Below, piece by piece: positions 10,068 to 19,854 of a stretch of 64,000 nt of DNA. The notes beneath the pieces were generated by a model. It worked only from the letters and a program-made list of their open reading frames with translations, made no database searches and was not told where the DNA came from. Positions within the stretch are counted from its first letter, which is position 1. Each line of letters opens with the position of its first letter. Origin of the DNA: Anaerostipes sp. 992a (GTDB taxonomy: Bacteria > Bacillota > Clostridia > Lachnospirales > Lachnospiraceae). The stretch covers positions 496,001-560,000 of the forward strand of contig NZ_MJIG01000004.1 of the NCBI RefSeq assembly GCF_001940245.1, read 5' to 3'. The position numbers were made by a program, and so were the translations under genes.

Positions 10068-10112
10068 CGGAGTGTTTTTATGGAATAGGAAAAAATTTCC
10101 TATTCCATAAAA
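10068..10112. repeat. Palindromic intergenic module, copy 1
   Basis: TTTTTATGGAATAGGA and TCCTATTCCATAAAAA form a near-perfect hairpin preceded by GGAGTG. Nearly the same sequence, including the flanking GGAGYG, recurs at 51580-51628 behind ychF, so this is a repeated module. Confidence 0.6.
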
Positions 10113-10171
10113 AAGGGAGCTACGCTCCTTGAGAAAATCAAAAAAGATTTTCTCTCACAGCAATAGCTCCC
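10113..10171 (-). terminator. Terminator behind pyc with alternative folds
   Basis: Minus strand: GGAGC-GTA-GCTCCC followed by TTTTTT (10109-10128) is a compact intrinsic terminator. Upstream lies GAGAAAATC-TTTTTT-GATTTTCTC (10131-10154). An outer stem GGGAGCTA/TAGCTCCC (10164-10171 with 10115-10122) can close over the latter and would compete with the terminator hairpin. Confidence 0.6.
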
Positions 10172-10182
10172 TGATCATAACG

Positions 10183-13100
10183 TTATCTTTCTTCTTCTGC
10201 TATTTCAAAAGAAATCAACAGATCTTCTTGATTTACAGAATCACCTTCCTGAACGTAAATCTTATCTACTTTACCATTGACCTTAGAAACAACCGTTGTT
10301 TCCATCTTCATTGCCTCTACTGTCATAAGTGGCATATTCACAGTTACCTCATCGCCTTCTTTTACAAGAATTCCACCAACGGTACCTGGAATAGTAGAAC
10401 CTAAATGTCCTGGATTACGCTTATCTGCTTTTAATCTTCTATCTGCCTTTACTTCCAGATTCTTATCTAAAATCTTGATCTCACGCATAGAACCATTTAC
10501 TTCAAATGCAAGTGTTCTCATACCTTCCTGATCCGGTTCAGACATTTCTATAAATTTAACGATTACGTCTTTTCCTTCTCCGATGTTCAAGATAGTCTCT
10601 TCTCCTTTGCGCAGACCATAGAAGTACACATGGCTTTCCAAACGGCTTACATCGTTATATTCTTCCAAATGTTCACAGTAATCTTCATAAACACGTGGAT
10701 ATAATGCATAACTGATGGATTTTTGTTCCATAACATCTGGATCTTCCATCTTTGGAAGATAATATTCTTCCTTTAGTTTCTTTTCGATGGCATCGAAATC
10801 CACTGGATCCAACAGTGAGCCCGGACGAACGCTGATAGCTTCTTTATCCTTCAATACAATTCTCTGTAACTCTTCTGGGAATCCGCCTTCTGGCTGCCCG
10901 ATCATACCCTGGAAATATTCTACAACGGAATCCGGATAGGATAATTCTCTTCCTTCGGTTAAAATATTCTGTGCATTCAGACCATTTTTAAACATAAAGA
11001 TGGCAAAATCTCCAACTACCTTGGAAGATGGTGTTACTTTTACGATATTTCCCAGAAGATGGTTCGCTTCTTTATATAATTGCTTGATTTCCTCAAAGTT
11101 TTCTCCAGCACCCATTTCTTTTACCTGTGCTAACAGGTTAGAATACTGACCGCCTGGAATCTCGTATTTATAAATTTCTGTATTCGGTGCATCCATACCG
11201 CTTTCGAATGTTTTATATACCTTACGTACGTTTTCATAATACTGGCTCAATACGGTCAGTTCTTCTGGGGCCAATCCAGTATCTCTCTTAGAACCTCTCA
11301 ATGCTTCTACCAGTGAGTTCATGCATGGGTTACTTGTTAGAGAACTCATGGAGCCGATGGCACAGTCTACAATATCTACACCAGCCTCTGCTGCCATCAA
11401 TAACGTGCTGACTCCGTTACCGGTAGAATCATGGGTATGCAGATGTACCGGAATCTTTAATTCTGATTTCAATGCAGTAATCAGCTCTTTTGCTGCATAT
11501 GGTTTTAATAATGCAGCCATATCCTTGATCGCAAAAGTATGTACACCTAAGCTTTCCAATTCTTTTGCTTTCTTTACATAATAATCTAACGTGTATTTTG
11601 TTTCATTTGGGCTTAAGATATCACCGGTATAGCATAAGGTACCTTCTACGATCTTTCCGGTCTTTAAGGCCTCATCAATTGGCATCTTCATGTTCTCTAC
11701 CCAGTTTAAGCTATCAAAAATACGGAATACATCAATGCCTTCATGAGCAGCAACTTTGATAAACTTCTTAACCACATTGTCTGGATAATTGCTGTATCCA
11801 ACAGCATTGGAAGCTCGAAGAAGCATTTGGATCAGGGTATTTGGCATACGCTTTCTTAAAATAGTCAGTCGATCCCATGGTGATTCTTTTAAGAAACGAT
11901 AAGCAGTATCATAGGTTGCTCCTCCCCATGCCTCTACGGAGAACGCATTCTGCATATATTTATTTGTGGCAGCTGCTGCCCCAACCAAATCTTTGGTTCT
12001 CATACGTGTTGCCATTAAAGACTGTTGTGCATCACGCATTGTGGTATCTGTAATATATAATTTATCTTCTTTTAAAATCTTCTGAGTAAATCCTTCTGCC
12101 CCTAATTTTAAAAACTCATCACGTGCACCATATACTGGTTCCTGATCATCAACGATAATATCCTTCCGCTCTTCAAAAAATGGTTTTTCCACTGGATTGA
12201 CATTAACCATTTTATTTCCAATAAAGGCTAAAATCTTTGTCGCACGGTCTGCACTCTGATGCAGATCAAACAGTTCCGGTGTTTCTTCAATAAATGTAGT
12301 ATAGCATTCCCCAATCTGGAACGTTGGATGATTCAATACATTGATCAGGAATGGAATATTGGTCTTTACTCCACGAATACGTGTTTCTTTTAAAACACGA
12401 ATAGACTTCTTTACGGCTGCTTCAAAGGTTCTGTCATGAGAAATCGCCTTTACGAGTAAGCTGTCATAATATGGAAGAATTTGTGCTCCAACATACGCAT
12501 TTCCTCCATCCAGACGAATTCCATTACCAGCACCAGAGCGGTATACATCAATCTTTCCTGTATCTGGAAGGAATCCATTCGCTGGGTCTTCGGTCGTAAT
12601 ACGAGTCTGGATTGCGTAACCATTTACCTGAATGCTATCCTGGGAAGGAATTGCCACTTCCTTAGAATCTAACGGATAGCCTTCTGCGATGAGAATCTGT
12701 GACTGCACCAGATCGATGCCTGTAATCTCTTCTGAAATCGTATGCTCTACCTGGATACGTGGATTCATCTCAATAAAGTATGGATGGTTATCCGCATCTA
12801 CTAAGAATTCCAGCGTACCTGCATTCTTATATCCTACTTTTTTAGCAAGACGAATGGAAGACTCAAAGATCTGCTCTCTTACTTCATCTGGAACACTGAA
12901 TGCTGGTGCGTATTCAACTACCTTCTGATGTCTTCTCTGTACAGAACAGTCTCTATCATATAAATGAACCACATTACCATACTGGTCTCCTAAAATCTGT
13001 ACTTCAATATGTTTTGGGCTCTTTAAATACTTTTCAATGAAAATCTGGTCATCTCCAAATGCCTTCTTAGATTCATCTCTTGCTTCTGCATATTCTTTTG

Positions 13101-13647
13101 GCATTTCTTCACGACTATTCACGATACGCATCCCACGTCCGCCGCCTCCATTGGAAGCTTTTAACATGACCGGATAACCAATTTCGTCTGCAATCTTAAT
13201 GACAGTTTCTTCATCGTGGATTGCATAATCTACACCAGGAATAATCGGTACGTCTGCCTCAATCGCCATCTTCTTAGAAGAAATCTTATCTCCCATCGCT
13301 CTCATTAAATCCGCAGATGGTCCGATAAATGTAATTCCATTGGCTTCACAGGCTTCCACAAACTCTGGATTCTCGGATAAGAATCCATATCCTGGATGAA
13401 TTGCATCTACCTTCTTTTCCTTAGCAATTCGAATAATGGTATTAATATCCAGATAAGCATCTACTGGTCCTTTTTCTGGATTTAACATATAAGATTCATC
13501 TGCTTTGGAACGGAATAATGCATAACGGTCTTCTTTGGAGAAAATCCCAACAGTTGTGATACCCAACTCGTTCAGTGCACGAAACACGCGAATTGCAATT
13601 TCACCACGGTTTGCAACTAATACTTTTTTAAATTTTTTGATTGCCAT
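10183..13647 (-). CDS. pyc: Pyruvate carboxylase
   Basis: A single-chain biotin enzyme that carboxylates pyruvate to oxaloacetate, refilling the TCA and aspartate pools. At 1154 aa it has the full domain set: biotin carboxylase (about 1-470, with the glycine-rich ATP-grasp loop near 165), carboxyltransferase (about 540-820, opening with LYITDTTMRDAQQS), allosteric/tetramerisation linker, and C-terminal biotin carrier with EAMKMET (biotinyl Lys1114). The ATG is preceded by AAAGGAGAG. It is monocistronic, with its own promoter and terminator. Confidence 0.98.
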   Translation of the reverse strand: MAIKKFKKVLVANRGEIAIRVFRALNELGITTVGIFSKEDRYALFRSKADESYMLNPEKGPVDAYLDINTIIRIAKEKKVDAIHPGYGFLSENPEFVEACEANGITFIGPSADLMRAMGDKISSKKMAIEADVPIIPGVDYAIHDEETVIKIADEIGYPVMLKASNGGGGRGMRIVNSREEMPKEYAEARDESKKAFGDDQIFIEKYLKSPKHIEVQILGDQYGNVVHLYDRDCSVQRRHQKVVEYAPAFSVPDEVREQIFESSIRLAKKVGYKNAGTLEFLVDADNHPYFIEMNPRIQVEHTISEEITGIDLVQSQILIAEGYPLDSKEVAIPSQDSIQVNGYAIQTRITTEDPANGFLPDTGKIDVYRSGAGNGIRLDGGNAYVGAQILPYYDSLLVKAISHDRTFEAAVKKSIRVLKETRIRGVKTNIPFLINVLNHPTFQIGECYTTFIEETPELFDLHQSADRATKILAFIGNKMVNVNPVEKPFFEERKDIIVDDQEPVYGARDEFLKLGAEGFTQKILKEDKLYITDTTMRDAQQSLMATRMRTKDLVGAAAATNKYMQNAFSVEAWGGATYDTAYRFLKESPWDRLTILRKRMPNTLIQMLLRASNAVGYSNYPDNVVKKFIKVAAHEGIDVFRIFDSLNWVENMKMPIDEALKTGKIVEGTLCYTGDILSPNETKYTLDYYVKKAKELESLGVHTFAIKDMAALLKPYAAKELITALKSELKIPVHLHTHDSTGNGVSTLLMAAEAGVDIVDCAIGSMSSLTSNPCMNSLVEALRGSKRDTGLAPEELTVLSQYYENVRKVYKTFESGMDAPNTEIYKYEIPGGQYSNLLAQVKEMGAGENFEEIKQLYKEANHLLGNIVKVTPSSKVVGDFAIFMFKNGLNAQNILTEGRELSYPDSVVEYFQGMIGQPEGGFPEELQRIVLKDKEAISVRPGSLLDPVDFDAIEKKLKEEYYLPKMEDPDVMEQKSISYALYPRVYEDYCEHLEEYNDVSRLESHVYFYGLRKGEETILNIGEGKDVIVKFIEMSEPDQEGMRTLAFEVNGSMREIKILDKNLEVKADRRLKADKRNPGHLGSTIPGTVGGILVKEGDEVTVNMPLMTVEAMKMETTVVSKVNGKVDKIYVQEGDSVNQEDLLISFEIAEEER

Positions 13648-13726
13648 TCTTTTTTCTCTCCTTTAATTATATTCAGATATCGATATTTTACCTTTCTACC
13701 CTCCAGCAAAATGCTGTATGTGATTC

Positions 13727-13755
13727 AGTATATAATATTTTTGAATAATCTTCAA
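13727..13755 (-). promoter_or_regulatory. Sigma-A promoter of pyc
   Basis: Minus strand TTGAAG (13750-13755), 17 bases, TATACT (13727-13732). The predicted start near 13720 leaves a leader of about 70 nt before pyc. No riboswitch fold was recognised in the leader. Confidence 0.55.
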
Positions 13756-13882
13756 GCCAATGTTGCAAAGCTTATGAAAGATATACAAAATTATAAGAAA
13801 AATTCCCTATCTTTTTTCTCTTTTTGAAATTTTTCCCTATATAAAATCTCATTTTATATATTTAAGACTACAATCATATCAT

Positions 13883-13952
13883 GGGATAAGCGTATATCCC
13901 AAAGGGTTTTTCTTACATAAGAAATTCGAGTAATCTCTTATGTAAGAAAAAA
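13883..13952. repeat. Tandem palindromes between ispH-rpsA and pyc
   Basis: GGGATA/TATCCC (13883-13900) is followed by a near-perfect inverted repeat of about 17 bp per arm, TTTTTCTTACATAAGA with TCTTATGTAAGAAAAA (about 13907-13951). Related words (AAAGGGTTTT, TTACATAAG, CTTATGTAA) recur behind lgt at 49377-49412. The remainder of the 13648-14013 gap holds the pyc promoter and no visible gene. Confidence 0.45.
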
Positions 13953-13975
13953 AGAGGCTTACCATGGGTAAACCT
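13948..13975 (-). terminator. Rho-independent terminator behind ispH-S1
   Basis: Minus strand GAGGTTTACC-CAT-GGTAAGCCTC (one G-T pair) is followed by at least six T. It lies about 40 bp after the stop codon. Confidence 0.8.
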
Positions 13976-14013
13976 CTTCCTATCATACAAAATCCTTAAA
14001 ACAATCCGATGGA

Positions 14014-15909
14014 TTATTCTTCTGTTTTTGCTGTATCGATTGCTTTCATGCTTAAGCTGATCTTTCTCTCGTCTTTCTTAAAATCAACAACTTTTGCTGT
14101 AATTTCCTGACCTACAGATAATACATCTGAAGGTTTTTCAATATGTTCTTTTGCAATCTGAGATACATGTAATAAAGCATCCATGCCTGGTTCTAATTCA
14201 ACGAAAGCACCGAAATCTGTCATTCTTGCAACTTTACCAGTTACAACATTACCTACTGCATATTTGTCAGCAGCTGTTAACCAAGGATTTTCTTCTGGGA
14301 ACTTTAAGCTTAATGCAATCTTTTCACCCTGGATGTCTTTGATTAATACAGTCACTTTTTCGCCAACTTTAAATACTTTCTTAGGATTTTCTACACGTCC
14401 CCAAGACATTTCAGAAATGTGTAATAATCCATCAGCACCGCCCAAATCGATAAATGCACCGAAGTCTGTTACGTTCTTAACAGTACCTTCAACCTTCATA
14501 CCTACTTCGATCTTAGCAAATAATTCTTTCTGTTTTTCTAACTTAGCAGCTACTAATAACTGTTTTCTATCACCGATGATTCTTCTCTTACGAGGATTAA
14601 ATTCGCTGATTACAAACTGGATTTCTTTTCCAGCGTATTTCTTTAAATCTTTTTCGTAAGTATCAGATACTAAGCTTGCAGGAATGAAGACTCTTGCTTC
14701 TTCAACAACAACGCTTAAACCACCATCTAATACCTGTGCAACTGTAGCTGTTAATACTTCTTTGTTATTGAACGCTTCTTCCAATCTCTTGTTACCACGT
14801 TCTGCTGCTAATCTCTTATATGTTAAAAGCACCTGGCCTTCACCATCGTTTACTTTTAATACTTTTGCTTCCATCGTATCTCCAACACTTACCTTAGTTG
14901 TAAGATCTACGTTAGATTCGTTAGAGTATTCGTTACGTGTGATAATACCATCTGCTTTATATCCGATGTTTAAGATGATCTCATCTTCTTTTACGTCAAT
15001 AACTGTACCTTCTACTACCTCTCCATTATGAATTGTAACTAAGCTTTCTTCTAATAACTGTTCAAAACTCTTTTCTGTCATGCGAACATGAACCTCCTTG
15101 ATAATTTTCTTTGGGGTTGAAGCCCCCGCTGTAATGCCAACCCTCTCCGCGGAACCTAACCGGTCAAAATCTAAGTCCTGCAGTGTCTGGATAAACAATG
15201 TGTTCGGACATTCCTTCTGACTGATTTCAAAAAGCTTCTGCGTATTAGAACTATGCCTGCCTCCGATAACAATCATGGCGTCCACAGTGGATGCGATCTC
15301 ACGAGCTTCTATCTGTCGCTCTTCCGTGGCATTACAAATCGTGTTAAAAACACTTATATCATAACCTTTTTTAGAAATAATTTCAACCAATTCTTGAAAT
15401 TTCTTGTAATTAAATGTCGTTTGTGATACAATGCTTAATTTTTTATCAGAAAATGGTTCCAATCTTTTTATGTCATCCAAAGATTCCAAAATCACCGGCT
15501 GACTCTGACACCATCCCCAGATTCCCTGTACTTCCGGATGCTTTGCATTTCCGATGATCACAACCTGATTTCCTTTTTCACTTTCTTCTAACACAATCTT
15601 ATGTATTTTTCGGACAAATGGACAAGTGGCATCCACCAATTCCAGCCCTTGCTCCTGAATCAGGTCATAGATTTCTTTTTTTACTCCATGAGAACGGATA
15701 ATGATGGTGCCTCTTTTTAATCTACTGATCTCCTCTTCCGTATCCAGACAGAATACACCATGCTTTTCTAAATCCCCCACTACTTCTTCATTATGGATAA
15801 TGGGACCAAAAGTATACACATGCTCTTTTCCAGACTGGGCATAAGCCATATCCACTGCCCGCTGGACTCCAAAACAAAATCCTGCCGTCTTTGCCAATAC
15901 TACTTCCAT
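14014..15909 (-). CDS. ispH: IspH (HMBPP reductase) fused to four S1 RNA-binding domains
   Basis: Residues 1-280 are a complete 4-hydroxy-3-methylbut-2-enyl diphosphate reductase, the last step of the MEP isoprenoid pathway. The three Fe-S cysteines are C12, C96 and C192. Residues about 297-366, 384-447, 470-537 and 553-623 are four S1 repeats, the last two with the classic TDFGAF motif. This 631-aa fusion is known from several Clostridia; the S1 part is related to ribosomal protein S1. It starts ten bases after cmk ends, matching the common cmk-ispH-rpsA order. How the halves cooperate is not known to me. Confidence 0.93.
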   Translation of the reverse strand: MEVVLAKTAGFCFGVQRAVDMAYAQSGKEHVYTFGPIIHNEEVVGDLEKHGVFCLDTEEEISRLKRGTIIIRSHGVKKEIYDLIQEQGLELVDATCPFVRKIHKIVLEESEKGNQVVIIGNAKHPEVQGIWGWCQSQPVILESLDDIKRLEPFSDKKLSIVSQTTFNYKKFQELVEIISKKGYDISVFNTICNATEERQIEAREIASTVDAMIVIGGRHSSNTQKLFEISQKECPNTLFIQTLQDLDFDRLGSAERVGITAGASTPKKIIKEVHVRMTEKSFEQLLEESLVTIHNGEVVEGTVIDVKEDEIILNIGYKADGIITRNEYSNESNVDLTTKVSVGDTMEAKVLKVNDGEGQVLLTYKRLAAERGNKRLEEAFNNKEVLTATVAQVLDGGLSVVVEEARVFIPASLVSDTYEKDLKKYAGKEIQFVISEFNPRKRRIIGDRKQLLVAAKLEKQKELFAKIEVGMKVEGTVKNVTDFGAFIDLGGADGLLHISEMSWGRVENPKKVFKVGEKVTVLIKDIQGEKIALSLKFPEENPWLTAADKYAVGNVVTGKVARMTDFGAFVELEPGMDALLHVSQIAKEHIEKPSDVLSVGQEITAKVVDFKKDERKISLSMKAIDTAKTEE

Positions 15910-15919
15910 CCTATACCTC

Positions 15920-16588
15920 TCACTTACTGCATTTCTTCTGAAATGCTTTTTTAATCGTTTCCACTACTTCATCGATCGTCATATCGGAAGAATCCACCAA
16001 TATGGCATCCTCTGCCTTCTTAAGCGGTGCAATCTCCCGATTCATATCCTGCTTATCTCTGATAATGATATCCTTTTCAATCTTCTCTAAGTCACACGGA
16101 ACTCCCTTTGCCGTAAGCTCATCATAACGGCGCTTTGCTCGCACCTTGGAAGATGCCGTCAGATAAATCTTAAGATCTGCATTGGGAAGTACATTGGTCC
16201 CAATGTCCCTGCCATCCATCAGAATATCTGCTGTTTTTGCCATATCTCTTTGAAGATCCAGAAGTGCCGCACGGACTGCCGGAATAGAGGATGTCTTAGA
16301 TGCCATATTCCCCACTTCCTCTTTTCGAATATAGCCATTGACATTTTCTCCGTTTAAAATCACCTGCTGCTCTCCGTTCTCATATTCAATCGTCACATGA
16401 ATCTGAGGGCATAAAGCAGTAATTTCCTCAATATGATCCGGACTGATTTCCCTTCGTAAAAAATAAAGTGCCATGGCACGATACATCGCACCAGTATCTA
16501 CATAAATGAACGATAATTCTTTTGCAATTCTTTTTGCAATGGTACTTTTCCCTGCTCCTGCAGGTCCATCAATTGCAATACTGTACAT
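15920..16588 (-). CDS. cmk: Cytidylate kinase
   Basis: Phosphorylates CMP and dCMP in nucleotide recycling. The 222 aa show the P-loop DGPAGAGKST near residue 6, VDTGAMYRA, DGRDIGTNVLP and a C-terminal RDKQDMNRE segment, all typical. The ATG at 16588 follows GAGGAGG by seven bases; the frame is open upstream into the previous gene but without a ribosome site. It sits between the flavoprotein gene and ispH-S1, probably in one transcript. Confidence 0.96.
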   Translation of the reverse strand: MYSIAIDGPAGAGKSTIAKRIAKELSFIYVDTGAMYRAMALYFLRREISPDHIEEITALCPQIHVTIEYENGEQQVILNGENVNGYIRKEEVGNMASKTSSIPAVRAALLDLQRDMAKTADILMDGRDIGTNVLPNADLKIYLTASSKVRAKRRYDELTAKGVPCDLEKIEKDIIIRDKQDMNREIAPLKKAEDAILVDSSDMTIDEVVETIKKAFQKKCSK

Positions 16589-16602
16589 AACTTTTTCCTC
16601 CT

Positions 16603-17853
16603 CTATCCTTTCTCGGTGACACAGCTGATTCCAGCAAGATATCCGGTGGACCATGCAATCTGTAAGTTAAAACCTCCCGTCACTGCATCTAAATCCAACA
16701 CCTCACCGGCAAAATATAATCCCTGTACCAGATTAGACTCCATGGTACTTGGATTGATTTCCTTCACGTGGATACCCCCCTGTGTAATAATGGCTTCGTT
16801 ATATCCTCTGAGTCCCGTTGCTGTCAGTGTAAATTCTTTTATTGCAGACACCAGGTTCTGTCGTTCCTCCCTGGTAATCACATTCACCTTCTTCTCCGGA
16901 TCGATTCCGCTTCGATCGATGATCACCGGAATCATTTTCTTCGGCAAAAGCTCATGTAATACATTTTTAAACTGCTTATTATGATTCTTCTCAAAATCCC
17001 GTAATATACGCTGATCCAGCTGTTCTTTTGACAAGGCCGGTTTTAGATCGATCACGATTCTACATGGATCCTTCTTAAGAATGCCGCCCACATAGGCGCT
17101 GGCACTGATGATCGTAGGTCCGCTGATCCCAAAATGGGTAAATAGAAGCTCTCCAAAATCCTCGTACACCTTCTTCTTTCCTGACCATACACTCACCTGA
17201 CAGTTTCTTAAGGATAATCCCTGTAAGCGTTGGCAAGCATCCCCATCTACCTGAAATGGCACCAGAGATGGTCTGCATTCTCTGATCTTATGTCCTGCCT
17301 CTGATGCAAAGCCATATCCATCTCCCGTAGAACCGGTGGATGGATAAGAAAGTCCTCCTGTTGTAACGATAACGGCATCTGCCAGATATTCTTTTTCCTT
17401 GCAGACAACGCCTTTTGCTCTGCCCTCTTCCATGATGAGACGATCCACCTTGCTTTCTAGCCGAATCCTCACTCCAAGCCGTTTCAGCTCTCTGCTTAAG
17501 GCAAAGATGACATCTGAAGATTTGTCTGATACTGGAAATACCCGATTGCCCCGTTCTACTTTCACCGGACAACCCAGCTCCTCAAAAAAATCCATGACCA
17601 TATCATTGGTAAATCCATAAAAAGCGCTATATAAAAAGTTTCCATTGGAAACCATATTGGGGAACAGATCCTCGATATCGCAGGCATTGGTAAGATTACA
17701 CCGGCCTTTTCCAGTAATATAAATCTTTTTCCCTAATTTTTCATTTTTTTCAAATAGTATAACATCTGCACCCTGTCTGGCTGCCCAGATAGCTGCCATC
17801 ATACCGGCAGCTCCTCCTCCGACAACCACTACGTTACATGAGTTTTTTATCAT
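16603..17853 (-). CDS. NAD(P)/FAD-dependent oxidoreductase, HI0933/BaiN family
   Basis: A 416-aa flavoprotein with an N-terminal FAD-binding Rossmann motif (VVGGGAAGMMAAI, residues 10-22), the family stretch GKKIYITGKGRCNLTN, TTGGLSYPSTGSTGDGYGFA, and a C-terminal FAD contact, YFAGEVLDLDAVTGGFNLQIAWSTG. Members include proteins called BaiN after bile-acid-inducible operons, but most have no assigned substrate. Placement between an RpiR regulator and cmk is common in Lachnospiraceae and suggests a housekeeping role rather than bile-acid metabolism. Its start overlaps the RpiR gene by 20 bp. Confidence 0.85.
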   Translation of the reverse strand: MIKNSCNVVVVGGGAAGMMAAIWAARQGADVILFEKNEKLGKKIYITGKGRCNLTNACDIEDLFPNMVSNGNFLYSAFYGFTNDMVMDFFEELGCPVKVERGNRVFPVSDKSSDVIFALSRELKRLGVRIRLESKVDRLIMEEGRAKGVVCKEKEYLADAVIVTTGGLSYPSTGSTGDGYGFASEAGHKIRECRPSLVPFQVDGDACQRLQGLSLRNCQVSVWSGKKKVYEDFGELLFTHFGISGPTIISASAYVGGILKKDPCRIVIDLKPALSKEQLDQRILRDFEKNHNKQFKNVLHELLPKKMIPVIIDRSGIDPEKKVNVITREERQNLVSAIKEFTLTATGLRGYNEAIITQGGIHVKEINPSTMESNLVQGLYFAGEVLDLDAVTGGFNLQIAWSTGYLAGISCVTEKG

Positions 17854-18691
17854 AAATGTCGTATTCCTTCCACATTTCTTCTAAGATTTTAAATCGTTTT
17901 GCCACATCATCCTTCATTCGGATAGAAATTGCCACTGCCAGCGCATTGATAACACTCAATGGTGCTGTCAGTGAATCCACAACGGCCATAACGTCACTTT
18001 TAGCAATCAGATTAATCTTGGATCTTGAAGTCATCGGTGACTGCATGCTATCTGTAATGGCAATGGTAGTGGCCCCTGCCCTGCTCGCAAACTGCTGAAC
18101 CTGTGCTGTGATCCTTGAATATCTGGGAAAACTGATTCCAATAAAGACATCTTCCGGTTTGATTCTGTGAATCTGCTCAAACACACCGACTTCTCCGTTG
18201 AAATCGACAACCTCAACATCATCCAGAATCATTTTCAAATAATACCCTAAAAACTCAGCCAGAAATCCAGAACTTCTTGCTCCAATGATATACACCTTAC
18301 GTGCGGTCACAATACTCTCTATCGCCTTTTCAAATTCTGCCTCATCAATCTCCGCAATTGTTTCCTTGATTCGATTCATATCTGTCTTTAAAATTGATTT
18401 TAATGGATTGCGATTGCCATAACGCTTCACCGCACCTTCCAATCGCTGCAGAGAGCTTGACTGGGTCTTTACAATGACATTCATCGCCTTTTGTAGCTCT
18501 GGATACCCATCATAATCCAGTTCATATGCAAATCTTACTACCGTAGACTCGCTGACTCCCGCTTCTTTTCCCAATTTGGAAGCAGTAAGAAATGCCGCCT
18601 TATCATATTCTTTTAAAATATAATCTGCAAGCTTCCTCTGGCCTTTGCTAAATCCATTTTCTTTCGCTTTTATTCTCTCAATTAAATCCAC
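17834..18691 (-). CDS. MurR/RpiR family transcriptional regulator
   Basis: A 285-aa regulator: an N-terminal RpiR-type helix-turn-helix (about 1-77, with KEAGVSESTVVRFAYELDYDGYPE) and a C-terminal SIS sugar-phosphate-binding domain (about 125-255, with IIGARSSGFLAEF). Family members sense phosphosugars and control sugar or amino-sugar genes. The likely start is GTG at 18691. It is translationally coupled to the downstream flavoprotein gene and lies 38 bp behind queA, so its target is not obvious from context. Confidence 0.88.
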   Translation of the reverse strand: MDLIERIKAKENGFSKGQRKLADYILKEYDKAAFLTASKLGKEAGVSESTVVRFAYELDYDGYPELQKAMNVIVKTQSSSLQRLEGAVKRYGNRNPLKSILKTDMNRIKETIAEIDEAEFEKAIESIVTARKVYIIGARSSGFLAEFLGYYLKMILDDVEVVDFNGEVGVFEQIHRIKPEDVFIGISFPRYSRITAQVQQFASRAGATTIAITDSMQSPMTSRSKINLIAKSDVMAVVDSLTAPLSVINALAVAISIRMKDDVAKRFKILEEMWKEYDIYDKKLM

Positions 18692-18729
18692 GTCTGCCTC
18701 GCTTTCTATGTCTGCTCTTTTATTCTCTG

Positions 18730-19755
18730 CTAAATAATCAGCATAGCATCTCCGAAACTAAAGAATCGATAACGTTCTTTTACTGCTTCCTGATATGCTT
18801 CTAATATATGTTCTCTTCCAGCCAATGCGGATACCAGCATCAAAAGTGTTGATTCTGGAAGATGGAAATTGGTAATCAATCCATCGATCACTTTAAATTG
18901 ATAGCCTGGATAAATAAAGATTTCTGTCCATCCGCTTCCAGCCCGAACCATACCATTCTCATCTGCTACAGACTCTAAGGTCCTCGTACTGGTCGTTCCT
19001 ACAGAAATAATTCTTCCTCCTGCCTGTTTCGTATCATTGATGCACTTGGCATCCTCTTCCTCGATACTATAAAATTCTGAATGCATATGGTGATCCAGAA
19101 TATTTTCTACCTTTACCGGGCGGAAGGTACCAAGTCCTACATGTAGTGTTACATTGGCAATCTTTATGCCCTTCTCCTGAATCTTTTTCAAAAGCTCCTT
19201 CGTAAAATGAAGGCCAGCTGTTGGTGCTGCTGCAGATCCATTATGCTTAGCATACACGGTCTGATAACGTTCCTTATCCTTCAGCTGATGGGTGATATAA
19301 GGTGGAAGCGGCATTTCTCCCAACTGATCCAATACTTCTTCAAAAATGCCTTCATATTCAAATCGAATCAATCGATTTCCCTCTTCCACAACATCGATAA
19401 CTTCTCCAACCAGCAGGTTATCACCGAAGACAATTCTGGCACCCGGTCTCGCCTTTTTCCCCGGCTTTACCAGTGTTTCCCAAACATTGTCCTGTTTTCT
19501 TTTTAATAAAAGCACCTCAATCTTGGCTCCAGTTCCTTCCTTGGCTCCAATCAGCCTTGCTGGCAGCACTCTGGTATTATTGAGCACCAGGCAGTCTCCC
19601 GGATTCAAATAATCAATCACATCCTTAAAGATCTTATGCTGTCTCTCTCCCGTTTTTTTATCTAATACCAGCATCCTGGAACTAGATCTATCCTCCAACG
19701 GATCCTGTGCGATCAATTCTTCTGGTAAATCAAAATAAAAATCATGTAAATTCAT
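18730..19755 (-). CDS. queA: tRNA preQ1(34) S-adenosylmethionine ribosyltransferase-isomerase
   Basis: QueA transfers and isomerises the ribosyl part of SAM onto preQ1 at the tRNA wobble position, making epoxyqueuosine. The 341-aa length is standard. Visible are [12 protein letters not shown] at the N-terminus, [23 protein letters not shown], and [17 protein letters not shown] clear AAGGAAG ribosome site precedes the ATG. queH, the next enzyme of the pathway, lies 39 kb away in this window. The gene starts a minus-strand group diverging from the VanZ-like gene. Confidence 0.97.
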   Translation of the reverse strand: MNLHDFYFDLPEELIAQDPLEDRSSSRMLVLDKKTGERQHKIFKDVIDYLNPGDCLVLNNTRVLPARLIGAKEGTGAKIEVLLLKRKQDNVWETLVKPGKKARPGARIVFGDNLLVGEVIDVVEEGNRLIRFEYEGIFEEVLDQLGEMPLPPYITHQLKDKERYQTVYAKHNGSAAAPTAGLHFTKELLKKIQEKGIKIANVTLHVGLGTFRPVKVENILDHHMHSEFYSIEEEDAKCINDTKQAGGRIISVGTTSTRTLESVADENGMVRAGSGWTEIFIYPGYQFKVIDGLITNFHLPESTLLMLVSALAGREHILEAYQEAVKERYRFFSFGDAMLII

Positions 19756-19854
19756 TGTTCTTCCTTCCTACTCTATCAATAGTACAGTTTGGCACTGAAC
19801 CACATATGAATTATAAACCATTCCCCTTTTATTTTCAAACAAATTGGCTAAGAA

